From contig JACTUB010000010.1 of NCBI GenBank assembly GCA_015660885.1, forward strand, positions 1 through 64,000: a stretch of DNA of 64,000 nucleotides, in the 5' to 3' direction. Below, one piece after another: positions 27,025 to 36,759 of the stretch (positions within the stretch are counted from its first letter, which is position 1; every line of letters begins with the position of its first letter). The notes below the pieces were generated by a model that was given only the letters and a program-made list of their open reading frames with translations, searched no databases and was not told where the DNA came from. This stretch comes from Methanoregulaceae archaeon (GTDB lineage: Archaea > Halobacteriota > Methanomicrobia > Methanomicrobiales > Methanospirillaceae). A program made the position numbers and the translations under genes.

Positions 27025-27246
27025 TTAAAAATATAAAAAACCTATCTCCATAAAATAAATGGCTAAACCTATTATGATTAAATACGAACCATCTGGGATT
27101 ATTCTTTTTAGCCCAAATGGATCGATTGTATGTCGAGAAAAAACGAAATATGCCCCGAATGCAATTAATAGAGCGGGGATACCGTAAGCAATTACCTTGA
27201 ATATTGTATATACATTCCACCCACCGCTTATCTCTCCATTACTCAT
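27025..27246 (-). CDS. Small membrane protein (73 residues)
   Basis: Two membrane helices (about residues 14-34 and 50-72) with a short loop FSRHTIDPFGLKRIIPDG between. GATAGGA precedes the start. No family recognised; flanked by intergenic DNA on both sides. Confidence 0.6.
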   Translation of the reverse strand: MSNGEISGGWNVYTIFKVIAYGIPALLIAFGAYFVFSRHTIDPFGLKRIIPDGSYLIIIGLAIYFMEIGFLYF

Positions 27247-27484
27247 TTCCTATCACTACAAAAAATCATTCTAAAATACTTTAAATAGATATCCATAAAT
27301 CCGATTTAAATCAGACAGGTTTTAATAAAAATACTTCTCCAAAACACGTCCTTTCAAATGGTGAAGCAAGGTTTTGTGATACGCTAAAAGTCACGGATCT
27401 ACTCTCAGGTGGTCGATCATTTTTATCGTTATCCATATGTTTTTATGTTTCCTATGGAAATTCCCTTTTGAACTGGATGATCCT

Positions 27485-28960
27485 ATGACCCGAAGCATGT
27501 TGCCCCTCGTTACGTTCCTAAGTATTGCTGCAATCCTGACTGTCTTCCTTGTGACTGCAGGATGTACGTCCCCATCAGGTGCCGGACCTAAAACCCTCTC
27601 ACCAACCCCGGGGATACAATCCACGATACCACATACTGTCACCCAAGAGGATATCCATAAGATACAACATGTCATCATCATCATGCAGGAGAACCGTGCC
27701 TTTGATGAATATTTCGGGACGTTCCCGGGTGCCGATGGCATTCCGATGAAAAACGGTGTCCCGACCGTATGTGTTCCAGACCCGCAGAGCGGTACCTGCG
27801 TAAAGCCGTACTATGATCCCAATGACCGGAATGAAGGCGGGCCCCACGGAGCACCGAATGCAGTTGCGGATATTGACGGGGGGAAGATGGATGGGTTCAT
27901 CCGGCAGCAGTTGTTGGGCCGGAAACAGGCCTGTGCAAGCAGCGTTGACCCCGCATGCACCCAGCCGCTCGGGAACCCGGACGTGATGGGCTACCATGAC
28001 GCCCGGGAGATCCCGAATTACTGGCGGTATGCAGATGAGTATGTACTCCAGGATCGTATGTTCGAGCCTGTCACATCATGGAGCCTGCCGGCACACCTCT
28101 TCATGGTCTCAGCCTGGTCTGCAAAATGCACCTCTTCAGACCCGTTGAGCTGCAGAAACGAGCTGGCTAACCCGCAGTCACTAGGCTTGCAGCTGAACCC
28201 GAACACAAAGGAAGTAAACCCGGATTATGCATGGACCGACCTTACATACCTTCTGTACCGGAAAAACGTGAGCTGGGCTTATTACGTGGACGAAGGTACT
28301 CAGCCGGACTGCGAGAATGATGAGATGTTCTGCGATCCCAAGCCCCAGATGGCATCTGCTCCGGAGATATGGAACCCCTTGCCCTGGTTTGAGACGGTGA
28401 AACAGGATAACCAGCTGGGAAACATCCAGCCGCTGGGTAACTATTACCTGGCAGCCAGAGCCGGGACGCTGCCTTCTGTTACCTGGATAGTGCCTAACCA
28501 GATGCACAGTGAACATCCGCCGGCCCTTGTCAGTACCGGCCAGGCACACACGACCAGCCTGATCAATGCCGCGATGGAGAGCCCCGACTGGAACAGTACC
28601 GCGATCTTCCTGGCGTGGGATGACTGGGGCGGGTTCTACGACCATGTTGTCCCGCCGGTCGTGGACATTAACGGCTACGGTCTGCGGGTGCCGGCGCTCG
28701 TGATCAGCCCGTATGCAAAAAAAGGCTTCATCGATCACCAGATCCTGACTTTTGATGCATACCTCAAGTTTATCGAGGACAATTTCTTAGGTGGTGAACG
28801 GATTGACCCGGCGACCGATCAGCGTCCTGATCTCCGTCCGACGGTGCGGGAGAACGTCGCACTACTCGGGGATCTCAGGTCGGATTTCGATTTCACACAG
28901 TCGCCCCGCCCGGGAATCATCCTGCCGTTGTACCCGCTGAACAAAACAAGGGCTGGGTAA
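27485..28960 (+). CDS. Lipid-anchored phosphoesterase (phospholipase C/acid phosphatase family)
   Basis: From ATG 27485 (491 residues) a signal helix with lipobox VTAGC is followed by the phosphoesterase (PF04185) domain: [20 protein letters not shown] near residue 60 holds the catalytic-metal Glu-Asn. Later come [15 protein letters not shown] and [20 protein letters not shown], the other conserved metal sites. Related enzymes cleave phospholipids or phosphomonoesters outside the cell. Since archaeal membranes lack ester phospholipids, its substrate may be external lipid, organic phosphate or glycan. An earlier in-frame ATG lies at 27437. Confidence 0.87.
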   Translation: MTRSMLPLVTFLSIAAILTVFLVTAGCTSPSGAGPKTLSPTPGIQSTIPHTVTQEDIHKIQHVIIIMQENRAFDEYFGTFPGADGIPMKNGVPTVCVPDPQSGTCVKPYYDPNDRNEGGPHGAPNAVADIDGGKMDGFIRQQLLGRKQACASSVDPACTQPLGNPDVMGYHDAREIPNYWRYADEYVLQDRMFEPVTSWSLPAHLFMVSAWSAKCTSSDPLSCRNELANPQSLGLQLNPNTKEVNPDYAWTDLTYLLYRKNVSWAYYVDEGTQPDCENDEMFCDPKPQMASAPEIWNPLPWFETVKQDNQLGNIQPLGNYYLAARAGTLPSVTWIVPNQMHSEHPPALVSTGQAHTTSLINAAMESPDWNSTAIFLAWDDWGGFYDHVVPPVVDINGYGLRVPALVISPYAKKGFIDHQILTFDAYLKFIEDNFLGGERIDPATDQRPDLRPTVRENVALLGDLRSDFDFTQSPRPGIILPLYPLNKTRAG

Positions 28961-29161
28961 TTTCTTAAAAAAAGATCAGAAACAGGAAAGACTTCCTGAG
29001 AAGGCAACCTCATATAAAATAGTAGAGTATGGCATAACCCCGGATCGTTTTGTGTCAGATCCATCCGGGTGTTTATGAGGCTCATGTTTGATGTCCGTAA
29101 GATACATTCCATCTTTTATATTCAAAAGGTTAATCCAAGCGCAAACTAAAGAGATTTCAAG

Positions 29162-29554
29162 ATGTCAAAACCTCCCGATAGAGAAACTATACACAAACCC
29201 GAACCATATTTCCGTTACAAACAGTGTCTCGTCATCCGTAATGATGTGAAAATGAGTTGCGGCAAGCGGTGTGCACAGGCTGCACACGCAGCTATTGGTG
29301 CATACAATAATGCAGACAAATCCCTCCAGAAAGCATGGCTTTCCGAAGGGCAGAAGAAAGTAGTACTTAAGGCAAATGATGAACGGACGCTCTATGAGCT
29401 CAAGGTAATCGCAGAACGTGTCGGGATTTCCTCATCCCTGATTCAGGACGCCGGCATGACCGAGATCCCGCCCGGTACCATCACTGCACTCGGGATGGGG
29501 CCGGCGAAGAGCGAAGATCTGGATAAAATTACCGGCACACTCTCTCTTCTATGA
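29162..29554 (+). CDS. pth2: Peptidyl-tRNA hydrolase Pth2
   Basis: A 130-residue Pth2-family enzyme that releases peptides from stalled peptidyl-tRNA. The family motifs KQCLVIRNDVKMSCGKRCAQ, AAHAAIGAY and TEIPPGTITALGMGPA are all present. A non-conserved leader of about 18 residues precedes them. The stop overlaps the truD start (ATGA). Confidence 0.93.
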   Translation: MSKPPDRETIHKPEPYFRYKQCLVIRNDVKMSCGKRCAQAAHAAIGAYNNADKSLQKAWLSEGQKKVVLKANDERTLYELKVIAERVGISSSLIQDAGMTEIPPGTITALGMGPAKSEDLDKITGTLSLL

Positions 29555-30825
29555 AACAGAGCACCTATCCCCTTGAACTCCTGCTCGGCATGAAGTATTA
29601 CGCGAGCGATTCTGAAGGGATTGGAGGAAAACTCCGCATGGACCCGGCTGATTTTATCGTTGAAGAGATCCCTCTTGTAAAAAAAGGGAGTGCCAGTGGT
29701 CCTTACCTCATCTGCAGACTCACGAAATCAAACTGGGAACTACAGCATGCGATAAAGGAGATCGCTAAACGACTTGGTATCAGTCACCGTCGAATCGGAT
29801 GGGCAGGTACCAAGGATCGCAACGCAATCACCCGTCAGTTGATCTCGCTTTACCATATTACTGCCAATCAGGTCTCTGAAATCCGGCTGAAAGATATTAC
29901 CCTGGAGCCCGTTGGCCAGTCAAACGAAGCCCTTTCCCTGGGAGATCTGCTGGGCAACAGCTTCGATATAATGATCAGGGATTGCCACCCGGCCGACCTG
30001 GAGACACGGGTACGTGCGACCTGTGAGACCGTTTCCCTGGCCGTACCCAACTATTTCGGACTCCAGCGTTTCGGTGCGACGCGTCCGGTGACCCATCTTG
30101 TGGGGGAATGGATCCTGCACGGTGATTTTGAGAAAGCAGTAATTACCTACGTGGGCCAGGCATTCCCGGGAGAACCGGAAAATATCAGGGCTCTCCGGAC
30201 TGCATTTTCAGACACCCGTGATATCCGGGCAGCGTTGTCCGATCTCCCTCCCCAGATGTCGTATGAACGTGCGATGCTCCACTTCCTGAACACGCACCCG
30301 AACGATTATCCGGGAGCGCTCCATGAATTGCCGCCAAAACTCCTGTCAATGTTTGTCTCGGCATTCCAGTCGTACCTCTTCAACTGTGCTATCAGCCAGC
30401 GGTTTGATGATGGTCATACCCTCACTGAACCTCTGGTTGGTGACCGTCTCATATTTGCCAACGGACGCACCGATACCGTTACCGGAACCAACAGTGATGC
30501 AGTTTCTCTTCACATCCGGCGAGGACGCTGCAGTATCGCATTTTTCATGCCGGGAAAAGAAAAATTTGAAGCAAGGAGTGAAGGAGAGCTTGCAACCGAA
30601 TCCCTTCTCGCAAAGTTTGACATTACTGCACAAGACTTCGAACGTGCATCCGCGTTCGTCCGAACGAAATTTGACGGTGCATGGCGATCAATTGCATTAA
30701 GAACAGATATCGAATCAGTCATCACCAAAAACGATGTGCGGTTGAAATTTTCGCTCCCGTCCGGGCATTACGCGACTACGGTCTGCCGGGAGTTTATGAA
30801 GGCGGACCCGGTTTGGATGGTTTAA
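29551..30825 (+). CDS. truD: tRNA pseudouridine synthase D
   Basis: A 424-residue TruD, which makes pseudouridine in tRNA. The catalytic Asp89 is in AGTKDRNAITRQ, and the N-terminal FIVEEIPL motif and the NYFGLQRFG segment are typical. Translationally coupled to pth2 by ATGA overlap, an arrangement that suits two tRNA-maintenance enzymes. Its 3' end overlaps that of sppA (minus) by four bases. Confidence 0.93.
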   Translation: MKQSTYPLELLLGMKYYASDSEGIGGKLRMDPADFIVEEIPLVKKGSASGPYLICRLTKSNWELQHAIKEIAKRLGISHRRIGWAGTKDRNAITRQLISLYHITANQVSEIRLKDITLEPVGQSNEALSLGDLLGNSFDIMIRDCHPADLETRVRATCETVSLAVPNYFGLQRFGATRPVTHLVGEWILHGDFEKAVITYVGQAFPGEPENIRALRTAFSDTRDIRAALSDLPPQMSYERAMLHFLNTHPNDYPGALHELPPKLLSMFVSAFQSYLFNCAISQRFDDGHTLTEPLVGDRLIFANGRTDTVTGTNSDAVSLHIRRGRCSIAFFMPGKEKFEARSEGELATESLLAKFDITAQDFERASAFVRTKFDGAWRSIALRTDIESVITKNDVRLKFSLPSGHYATTVCREFMKADPVWMV

Positions 30826-31616
30826 TGTCGCGATTCAGCTATTTTTTTTGCACCATTAATCGCGTCATTTAAGTTTCCTATCTCATCCACGATATTTAAG
30901 TTGACGGCATCGGCACCCCGGATGACCCTGCCGTCATCGATCTCCGATCGTGCGATTGGCCGATGCGTGATGACATCATTGATAAAATTCTCGAAGCTCT
31001 CGTTAACAATCTTCTGGGCATAGGCCTGTTCTTCATTCGAGATCGGGCGTGAGGTTGAACCCATGTCTTTTTTACTGCCGGATTTGATGACACTGATGTT
31101 GTAGCCTTCGTTTTCATTAAAGCGGCTGATATCTGAGAACGTCCAGATTACTCCTACACCTGCAGTAAACGTGTCAGGGTTCGCATAGATTTTGTCCGCG
31201 TGAACACTCACGTAATATGCAGCCGAGGTTGCCAGATCCCCCATTGAGACGACTACCGGTTTCTTTGACCTGGCGTAATCCAGGTCGCGGATAATTTCCT
31301 CTGCAGCTGCCGGAGTGCCCCCCGGGCTGTTTACGCGCAGGACAATTGCTTCGATCATCGGATCATCGGCAGCGTCGCGAAGCTCGCCGCCCACTACTTC
31401 GCTTCCTATGGTATCCGCATCAGACTCCCGGCCAGTCACCATGGTTCCTTCCATGCGGATAACGGTGACCCCCGTTTTTTCAGTATGGGATATATAATAT
31501 GCCGCGATGATTAAACCGGTTACAAAAATGAGCCCGAACAGGATATATAAAAACCATTTCTTTGCCGGATTCGGTTTTGGGTGAACCGTACCGGGTGGTA
31601 CCACGGCGTCATCCAT
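30822..31616 (-). CDS. sppA: Signal peptide peptidase SppA
   Basis: A 264-residue membrane protease with one N-terminal helix (about 21-42). The catalytic Ser131 is in GDLATSAAYYVS and the base Lys183 in KSGSKKDMGS, matching the Ser-Lys dyad of archaeal SppA. VLRVNSPGGTPAAAEE is the oxyanion-side motif. It degrades leftover signal peptides in or at the membrane. Three bases separate its start from the riboflavin reductase stop, so the two genes are co-transcribed. Confidence 0.9.
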   Translation of the reverse strand: MDDAVVPPGTVHPKPNPAKKWFLYILFGLIFVTGLIIAAYYISHTEKTGVTVIRMEGTMVTGRESDADTIGSEVVGGELRDAADDPMIEAIVLRVNSPGGTPAAAEEIIRDLDYARSKKPVVVSMGDLATSAAYYVSVHADKIYANPDTFTAGVGVIWTFSDISRFNENEGYNISVIKSGSKKDMGSTSRPISNEEQAYAQKIVNESFENFINDVITHRPIARSEIDDGRVIRGADAVNLNIVDEIGNLNDAINGAKKIAESRH

Positions 31617-31619
31617 CGC

Positions 31620-32306
31620 CTATACCTCACTATAGAGAATGTCAAATTCTGATACGAGATTACTTCCGCACATATAATATTTCTTCAGGTGGAGACGTAT
31701 CATCTCATTTTCGGTGTTGATATGCATTCCCCCGACAAGTGACGGGGTGTCTGAACCCCCTACAATGAATGGCAGGTGAATGAGCCGGATCTCATCTACG
31801 AGTTTATCGTGGAGCATATGCCAATTCAGGGTAGGTCCTCCCTCGATCATCAGCTTGTGGACTCCGAATTTCTCTTTGAGGATTTTTAAAAGAAGCGGAA
31901 GCTCAACGTGTGTTTTCCCGGCGACGATGATATGGGCGCCTTTCTTTTTGATTGCTTCAATACGATCTCCGGGTGCCGTCTCACAAACAGCGATTGCTGT
32001 AGGGGCATCCGGGCCCAGTACATTCGCGTCAAGCGGGATGTCCGCCATGCTGCAGGGTATCACCCGCAACGGGCTTTTACCCGGTACCAGCCGTACGGTA
32101 AGAAATGAGTTATCAATCCGGATGGTGTTGGCTCCGACCATGATTGCATCATACTCGGCGCGTGTCGTATGAAGCAGGATCTCGGTTTCGTGCGCCATAT
32201 ATTTCATCAGAATTTTAGAAGATGCTCCTTTCTTCAGGGTAAGTTTGCCGTCAGCAGTGATCTCTGACATCATCAGCACATGCGGACGGTCTTTCTTGTC
32301 AGTCAT
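31620..32306 (-). CDS. 2,5-diamino-6-(ribosylamino)-4(3H)-pyrimidinone 5'-phosphate reductase (archaeal riboflavin pathway)
   Basis: A 228-residue RibD-C/dihydrofolate-reductase-fold enzyme. MMSEITADGKLTL, then the VGANTIRIDNSFLTVR substrate loop and IEGGPTLNWHML near residue 155 are those of the archaeal reductase that uses NADPH in flavin and F420 precursor synthesis. In a methanogen this feeds FAD and, through the shared deazaflavin precursor, F420. First gene of a two-gene unit with sppA. Confidence 0.88.
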   Translation of the reverse strand: MTDKKDRPHVLMMSEITADGKLTLKKGASSKILMKYMAHETEILLHTTRAEYDAIMVGANTIRIDNSFLTVRLVPGKSPLRVIPCSMADIPLDANVLGPDAPTAIAVCETAPGDRIEAIKKKGAHIIVAGKTHVELPLLLKILKEKFGVHKLMIEGGPTLNWHMLHDKLVDEIRLIHLPFIVGGSDTPSLVGGMHINTENEMIRLHLKKYYMCGSNLVSEFDILYSEV

Positions 32307-32469
32307 CGCAACTTTTGTCTCCGGTTATATTTTGGTGGGGGATATAAAGAAGTTGACGATGGCGTGATCAGGATAGCCGGAAATCTGGCAGGGCAGCGAT
32401 GATATACCTTCATGGAACATCGACGTAAAACAACAACTATTAATGGCTCGCGTATGCATGAATTAGGTT

Positions 32470-33102
32470 ATGAATATTACTGCACTCCGCCCAAGATTTA
32501 TCAGATATCTTGAACCGGTGGCAGACGTTTTTATCAGGCTCGGCATCACCCCCAACCAGATCTCGATGTTTGCACTTATCGCCGGCGTTGCCTGTGCGTA
32601 TCTTTTTTTCCAGCGCCACTTTCTCTGGGGCAGCCTGGCACTGGTTCTCTCTGCGATCTTTGACCTTGTCGATGGGAGCGTGGCACGAAAGACCAATGCC
32701 CATTCAAATTTCGGGGCAGTTTTTGACTGGATTGTCGATAAATATGTAGATGCCCTCGCATTGCTTGGTGTGGGTTTGTCCGGTACAGCAATTATCAGCC
32801 GGTATCTTGTGGTACCTCCTTTCACTGACTTTGCATTTGTGGCTTTTGCTATTATTGGATCCCTGATGAACACCTTCATAAAGCCGGTAGTCTACGCGGA
32901 AATTGGGTATCGTGAGAAAGTAGAAGGGAAAATCGATGACCCGCTCGAAGGCATTGGATTTTTTGGCCGGCCTGAAACGTTCCTTGTCCTGATTCTTGGC
33001 GGCATAACCGGGTTTATCTGGATATCCGTGATTATTATTGCGATATGCACGAACCTTTCCGCAATCCAGAGAATTATTTACCTCTACCGAACGCTTTCCT
33101 GA
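32470..33102 (+). CDS. CDP-alcohol phosphatidyltransferase (archaetidylinositol phosphate synthase-like)
   Basis: A 210-residue membrane enzyme with the complete CDP-alcohol phosphotransferase motif: Asp65, Asp68-Gly69, Ala72-Arg73, Gly82, Asp86, Asp90. Three to five helices surround it. The motif and length suit archaetidylinositol-phosphate synthase; archaetidylserine synthase is an alternative. Its 3' end overlaps that of archaeosortase A on the other strand by 29 bp. Since lipid anchoring by archaeosortase needs a specific phospholipid, the neighbourhood could be functional. Confidence 0.85.
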   Translation: MNITALRPRFIRYLEPVADVFIRLGITPNQISMFALIAGVACAYLFFQRHFLWGSLALVLSAIFDLVDGSVARKTNAHSNFGAVFDWIVDKYVDALALLGVGLSGTAIISRYLVVPPFTDFAFVAFAIIGSLMNTFIKPVVYAEIGYREKVEGKIDDPLEGIGFFGRPETFLVLILGGITGFIWISVIIIAICTNLSAIQRIIYLYRTLS

Positions 33103-33919
33103 TCTCCCCGAAATAGATCTGGTAAATATCATCAGCAAACGATCCCAGTTTTGGTATAATGGTGAAAAGACCATATGCAATGAACACCAGACAAACAAGC
33201 GCGAGCAGTTCAGCAATCACATTATGTGCCCAGAAGAAGCTCTCGTAGCCGAACTCGCCGTTGCTGGCAATAGCCGGGTAGTACGGGAACCACTGATCAG
33301 TGTAGGCAATAATAACAAAGACATTGCGCAGCAGGTTCAGGATATAGATGGTCGGGGCGACCAGGAAGAAGGCAAGAATTTTCTGACGGATGCTTGTCGG
33401 TACAGCTGCTGCCACACCCAGCATGATTGCGATACTCTGGATGCCGGTGCATGCAAGGATAATTTCGACACGGAATGCATTTCTTGAGATGATGTTCCAG
33501 TCGGCAAGAGTAACAGGGAACCCGAGAGCATCAAGTATTCCCGAGATCTGTCCGACGACAATGCCAATGAGCCAGTTGCCCAGCGCCGGGATATATTCAA
33601 ACGGTGCATAGATCAGGAATGCTACTGCGGCTGCTCGTGTGAGGTGCAAGACCCGATCATCTTCAGCCAAGAGATATTTTGAGGTGATGATCAGGAAAGG
33701 CACTGACAGAGCTGCCATGATGGGATACAGGAAATTGTCGAGCGAGAAGTAGTAAGGAAGTTCAGCAAACAGGTAGAGGACGATAAATGTCCACCCGGTA
33801 ATTGCAGCATATTTCCGGTGACGACCGGGTACGAGGGCCGCGAGGAATCCGATGCAGGAGATCAGTACAAAATAATAATTGATCAGCACCAGATCCTCAA
33901 TCATTATAGAATTATTCAC
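33074..33919 (-). CDS. artA: Archaeosortase A
   Basis: The 281-residue integral membrane protein has the exosortase-like triad in the expected order: Cys157 in ILACTGIQSIA, Arg198 in NLLRNVFVI and His232 in SFFWAHNVIAE, with about eight helices. Archaeosortase A removes C-terminal PGF-CTERM-type signals from surface proteins and attaches the new C-terminus to a membrane lipid. No target with such a signal is visible in this window. Confidence 0.9.
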   Translation of the reverse strand: MNNSIMIEDLVLINYYFVLISCIGFLAALVPGRHRKYAAITGWTFIVLYLFAELPYYFSLDNFLYPIMAALSVPFLIITSKYLLAEDDRVLHLTRAAAVAFLIYAPFEYIPALGNWLIGIVVGQISGILDALGFPVTLADWNIISRNAFRVEIILACTGIQSIAIMLGVAAAVPTSIRQKILAFFLVAPTIYILNLLRNVFVIIAYTDQWFPYYPAIASNGEFGYESFFWAHNVIAELLALVCLVFIAYGLFTIIPKLGSFADDIYQIYFGEIRKAFGRGK

Positions 33920-34074
33920 CCGATACCAAAAAAAGGATTCTGAAGGAGCATGTGGTCATCAGCCTTTGTGGCTGGTTAAACGGGCTGTATTTTATCAAAA
34001 ACGCAGAATTTCCTGCAATCCATTATTTCTCACGATAAAAGGGTTAATCTCCTATGCTTGCCCACACTATACCG

Positions 34075-34386
34075 ATGTTCTGTCCTGAATGTAAGAGCAT
34101 GCTTATTTCGTCGGGGGGCCAGTTGAAATGCCGGAAATGTGGTTATATCCGGAAGATTAGTAACAACGATCAGATGAAGCGCAGTGTCGAGCGCACTGAA
34201 AACGAGATCGTGATCGTTGAGGAGGAAGGCCAGGCAAAGACTATGCCCACCATCCAGATCAAATGCCCCAAGTGCGAGAATAACCTTGCAATCTGGTGGC
34301 TCCGCCAGCTCCGGGCGGCCGATGAGAGCGAAGTCCGGTTCTTCCGCTGCACCAAGTGCGACCACACGTGGCGGCAATATGACTAA
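34075..34386 (+). CDS. Transcription factor S (TFIIS-like)
   Basis: A protein of 103 residues from ATG 34075. The N-terminal ribbon MFCPECKSML…CRKCGY and C-terminal ribbon KCPKCENN…FFRCTKCDHTW flank a short acidic linker. The C-terminal ribbon carries the Asp-Glu tip (AADESEV) that triggers RNA cleavage in stalled RNA polymerase. The family start is M-x-F/C-P-x-C, so 34075 is favoured over the upstream in-frame ATG at 34054. Confidence 0.92.
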   Translation: MFCPECKSMLISSGGQLKCRKCGYIRKISNNDQMKRSVERTENEIVIVEEEGQAKTMPTIQIKCPKCENNLAIWWLRQLRAADESEVRFFRCTKCDHTWRQYD

Positions 34387-34768
34387 TATCTAATCATCCT
34401 TATATCGCGCCCCTTCTAAAATATCTTTTAATTGCTGTCCGATGGGTTTTATCCTATTGGAAATAGTATACTATTTTATATGAAGTCGGTTGTGGAGCTA
34501 TGCACCGGGCCTGCATAAAGATCACGAAAAATAAAATTCAAAAATGGTTAACAATTCCCTGGCAATATTGTGATATTTGCAAACTCATGTTACCAGATTA
34601 AATACAATGTTGTTGTTCCTATCACAACAAAAAATCCTTAGACTTTTTGATAGTACCGCATAGAAACATCCCAAACCACATGAGATCGGGCAACAGAACG
34701 CAAATATGAACATCTATTAACAATGGTATGAAAAAAGTGATGGGGGTTCCGGACTCCCCGCACAATCT
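34387..34768. other. Intergenic region, 382 bp
   Basis: AT-rich stretch with no frame or RNA gene I can support. A GC-rich dyad (GGGGTTCCGGACTCCCC, 34744-34760) just past the convergent gene end may act as a terminator. Confidence 0.4.
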
Positions 34769-35977
34769 CTAAGTGTAGAGCCAGTCATCATCCAGAATTT
34801 CTTCGATCCGTGCTAAAACCTGTTTGTTGATATCGGCCTCTTTGGGAATAATAATTTTTTCGATAAGTCGGTCGGTTTTGTGCAACGATGCCGGCATTAT
34901 GTCATACATGTCAAGATCCGATAGGATCTCTTTTTGCATGCTTCTGCGATCTCGCTCGTCGGGATCAAAGATAATCTGTGGACGCCGCCTGGACTCTGCT
35001 GTCCTGACAGGTGCAGGGGTTGCTGGCTTGGGTTTCCCGATTACTGCATCGTATGCATCCCTCCGCAGTTTTTGGTCTTCTGTGTGGGGGGTGACACGGG
35101 TACCGTATTGCAGTGACGTGACGATCTGGTCAATTTTAGCAATGATCCGATCAACCATCTGGTCAAGAGTGTCATAAGGATGGGCGATGGCAAAAAGATG
35201 AAAGTCATTGCTGTAGATCCACTGGACCTCGGTCACAGTCGTTTTTGTGTAGATACGTTCAGAGATATCCAGATTACCGCGCTTTGGTTTGAAACCCAGG
35301 ACTGTACTATTAAGGTTCCTGGTGACATGAACCGGATAAACCCGCAGATCATCGACTAATGACTCCATGCCATCGTTATACTCTCGCACGGTCAGTTCAA
35401 CATACCGGGTCTTTGGATCGGGCGGGGGCAAGACACTGCCAGAGGTTTTCCCTTTGTATTCTATAATCTGCTGGATATCAATCTCTCTGCCGACGTTGAG
35501 GAGATAGGAATGGTTGATATGATTCCTTCCGGATCTCTGGCTCTCGTGAAAGACAACCAGTGTCGTGGCAGCCTTCCTGCGATCTAGAGCAGCGTGGAGT
35601 TGCCGGGAAAAATTCTTCCGGATAGCCTGATACCCCTTAGAGCGGAAGAGACGTGGAGCGATCGATTCCTGAAACCTGCTGCCCGGGAAGAATACTTCAA
35701 AGAGCCATATAATGAGCATAAGAACTAAAAATACCGAAATAACAGGACCAATATTTCCCGGGGTCGGACCTAACCCCAATACGACACCCATGAACAGGAC
35801 GATTACAAAAACAAAAATGATACTCAGGATTACAGAATAGACCGACCTTCGTATGGTCCCGATTTCCATTAACCGGGGAAATAAGACAAGGGTGATGACA
35901 AAACCCGGCATGAAGAACAGGCTGAGAACCCAAAAAATTGCCTGCATACTCGCGAAAAATACGGATGCTGTGTCCAT
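34769..35977 (-). CDS. Membrane protein with cytosolic domain, unknown function
   Basis: The 402-residue protein has three membrane helices in its first 95 residues, including FMPGFVITLVLFPR, which recalls the start of the DUF1616 family. The remaining 300 residues are soluble, with a beta-rich middle and a charged C-terminus. I do not recognise a catalytic motif. A repeat element shared with another membrane-gene promoter region lies just upstream (36038-36150). Confidence 0.75.
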   Translation of the reverse strand: MDTASVFFASMQAIFWVLSLFFMPGFVITLVLFPRLMEIGTIRRSVYSVILSIIFVFVIVLFMGVVLGLGPTPGNIGPVISVFLVLMLIIWLFEVFFPGSRFQESIAPRLFRSKGYQAIRKNFSRQLHAALDRRKAATTLVVFHESQRSGRNHINHSYLLNVGREIDIQQIIEYKGKTSGSVLPPPDPKTRYVELTVREYNDGMESLVDDLRVYPVHVTRNLNSTVLGFKPKRGNLDISERIYTKTTVTEVQWIYSNDFHLFAIAHPYDTLDQMVDRIIAKIDQIVTSLQYGTRVTPHTEDQKLRRDAYDAVIGKPKPATPAPVRTAESRRRPQIIFDPDERDRRSMQKEILSDLDMYDIMPASLHKTDRLIEKIIIPKEADINKQVLARIEEILDDDWLYT

Positions 35978-36037
35978 CTGCGCGATCTCCTTGTGTTGAT
36001 TTATCTATGATTTATTACAATGTGTTTGTTTTGAAAC

Positions 36038-36150
36038 GGAAGACCCAATGAAAGGTTTCTGGATGGATCAGCTTTTGGGTTGGTCTTGCTTGAATGGTTA
36101 TCTGTTCTTATAAAATAATAAAATCTGGCAAAGCATTGGTACATGGTGCA
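36038..36150 (-). repeat. Element shared with 59138-59246 (copy B)
   Basis: On the minus strand this stretch shares TGC-T-GC-AGA-TTTATTATT, then TAA-C-TTCAAG-AAGA and a closing GGGTCTTCC with the copy at 59138-59246, over about 110 bp. It lies about 60 bp upstream of the membrane-protein gene starting at 35977, in the same orientation. Both copies contain an open minus-strand frame opening M-x-x-C-(F/L)-AR-(F/L)-YY, so it could be coding or an RNA/regulatory element. Confidence 0.5.
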
Positions 36151-36224
36151 GGCATACTCCCCATCTGAAGAACTAAGAAAAATTAAACTTTTTCTATCAT
36201 AAAGTCTCATTAGTTGGGAGCGGT

Positions 36225-36620
36225 TTATTTGATAAAGAAGAAAGAGTCCGATACACCGATATTCTCCGTTTTTTGCGGAATAAACCTTACTATACCACCT
36301 TCAACTTCCCGAAGAATTATTTTATTTCGATACCTGGTACCATTATAATTATAATGGATGTACCATTGCCTTTCACACGTCCTTATTTTTTTATTATAAA
36401 ATATCAAGGTTCCCGAAAGACTCAATAAATCATGGGGATTGTCAAGTTCATATAATACTTCATCCGGCACACCTAAATTAATATTTTCACCACAATATAG
36501 TTCAAAAGGACCGTCGATACCTTCCTTCGAGAAGTGAGACCGTGTTGGCGTATTAATATCTCGAGCACGCCTTTGATCATTATCGTTTTTTTTCCCAAAA
36601 AGCCCCTCATTAATCCCCAT
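36225..36620 (-). CDS. Hypothetical protein (131 residues)
   Basis: The product starts MGINEGLFGKKNDNDQRRAR and continues with a beta-rich region containing NPHDLLSLSGTLIFYNKK and a charged C-terminus. AT-rich codon use differs from the flanking core genes, suggesting acquired DNA. No family recognised and no motif that points to a function. Confidence 0.5.
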   Translation of the reverse strand: MGINEGLFGKKNDNDQRRARDINTPTRSHFSKEGIDGPFELYCGENINLGVPDEVLYELDNPHDLLSLSGTLIFYNKKIRTCERQWYIHYNYNGTRYRNKIILREVEGGIVRFIPQKTENIGVSDSFFFIK

Positions 36621-36759
36621 GATGTATCACCGAAGTTTCATTGAAATCAAGTGAATATTGCAGGTAATATTTCTATTTTTCGAAATGATTGGGAAATGAA
36701 TAAGAATTACCCCCCCTCGACCATAACAATCATGCCAAACAGAATGCGGATATGAACTT

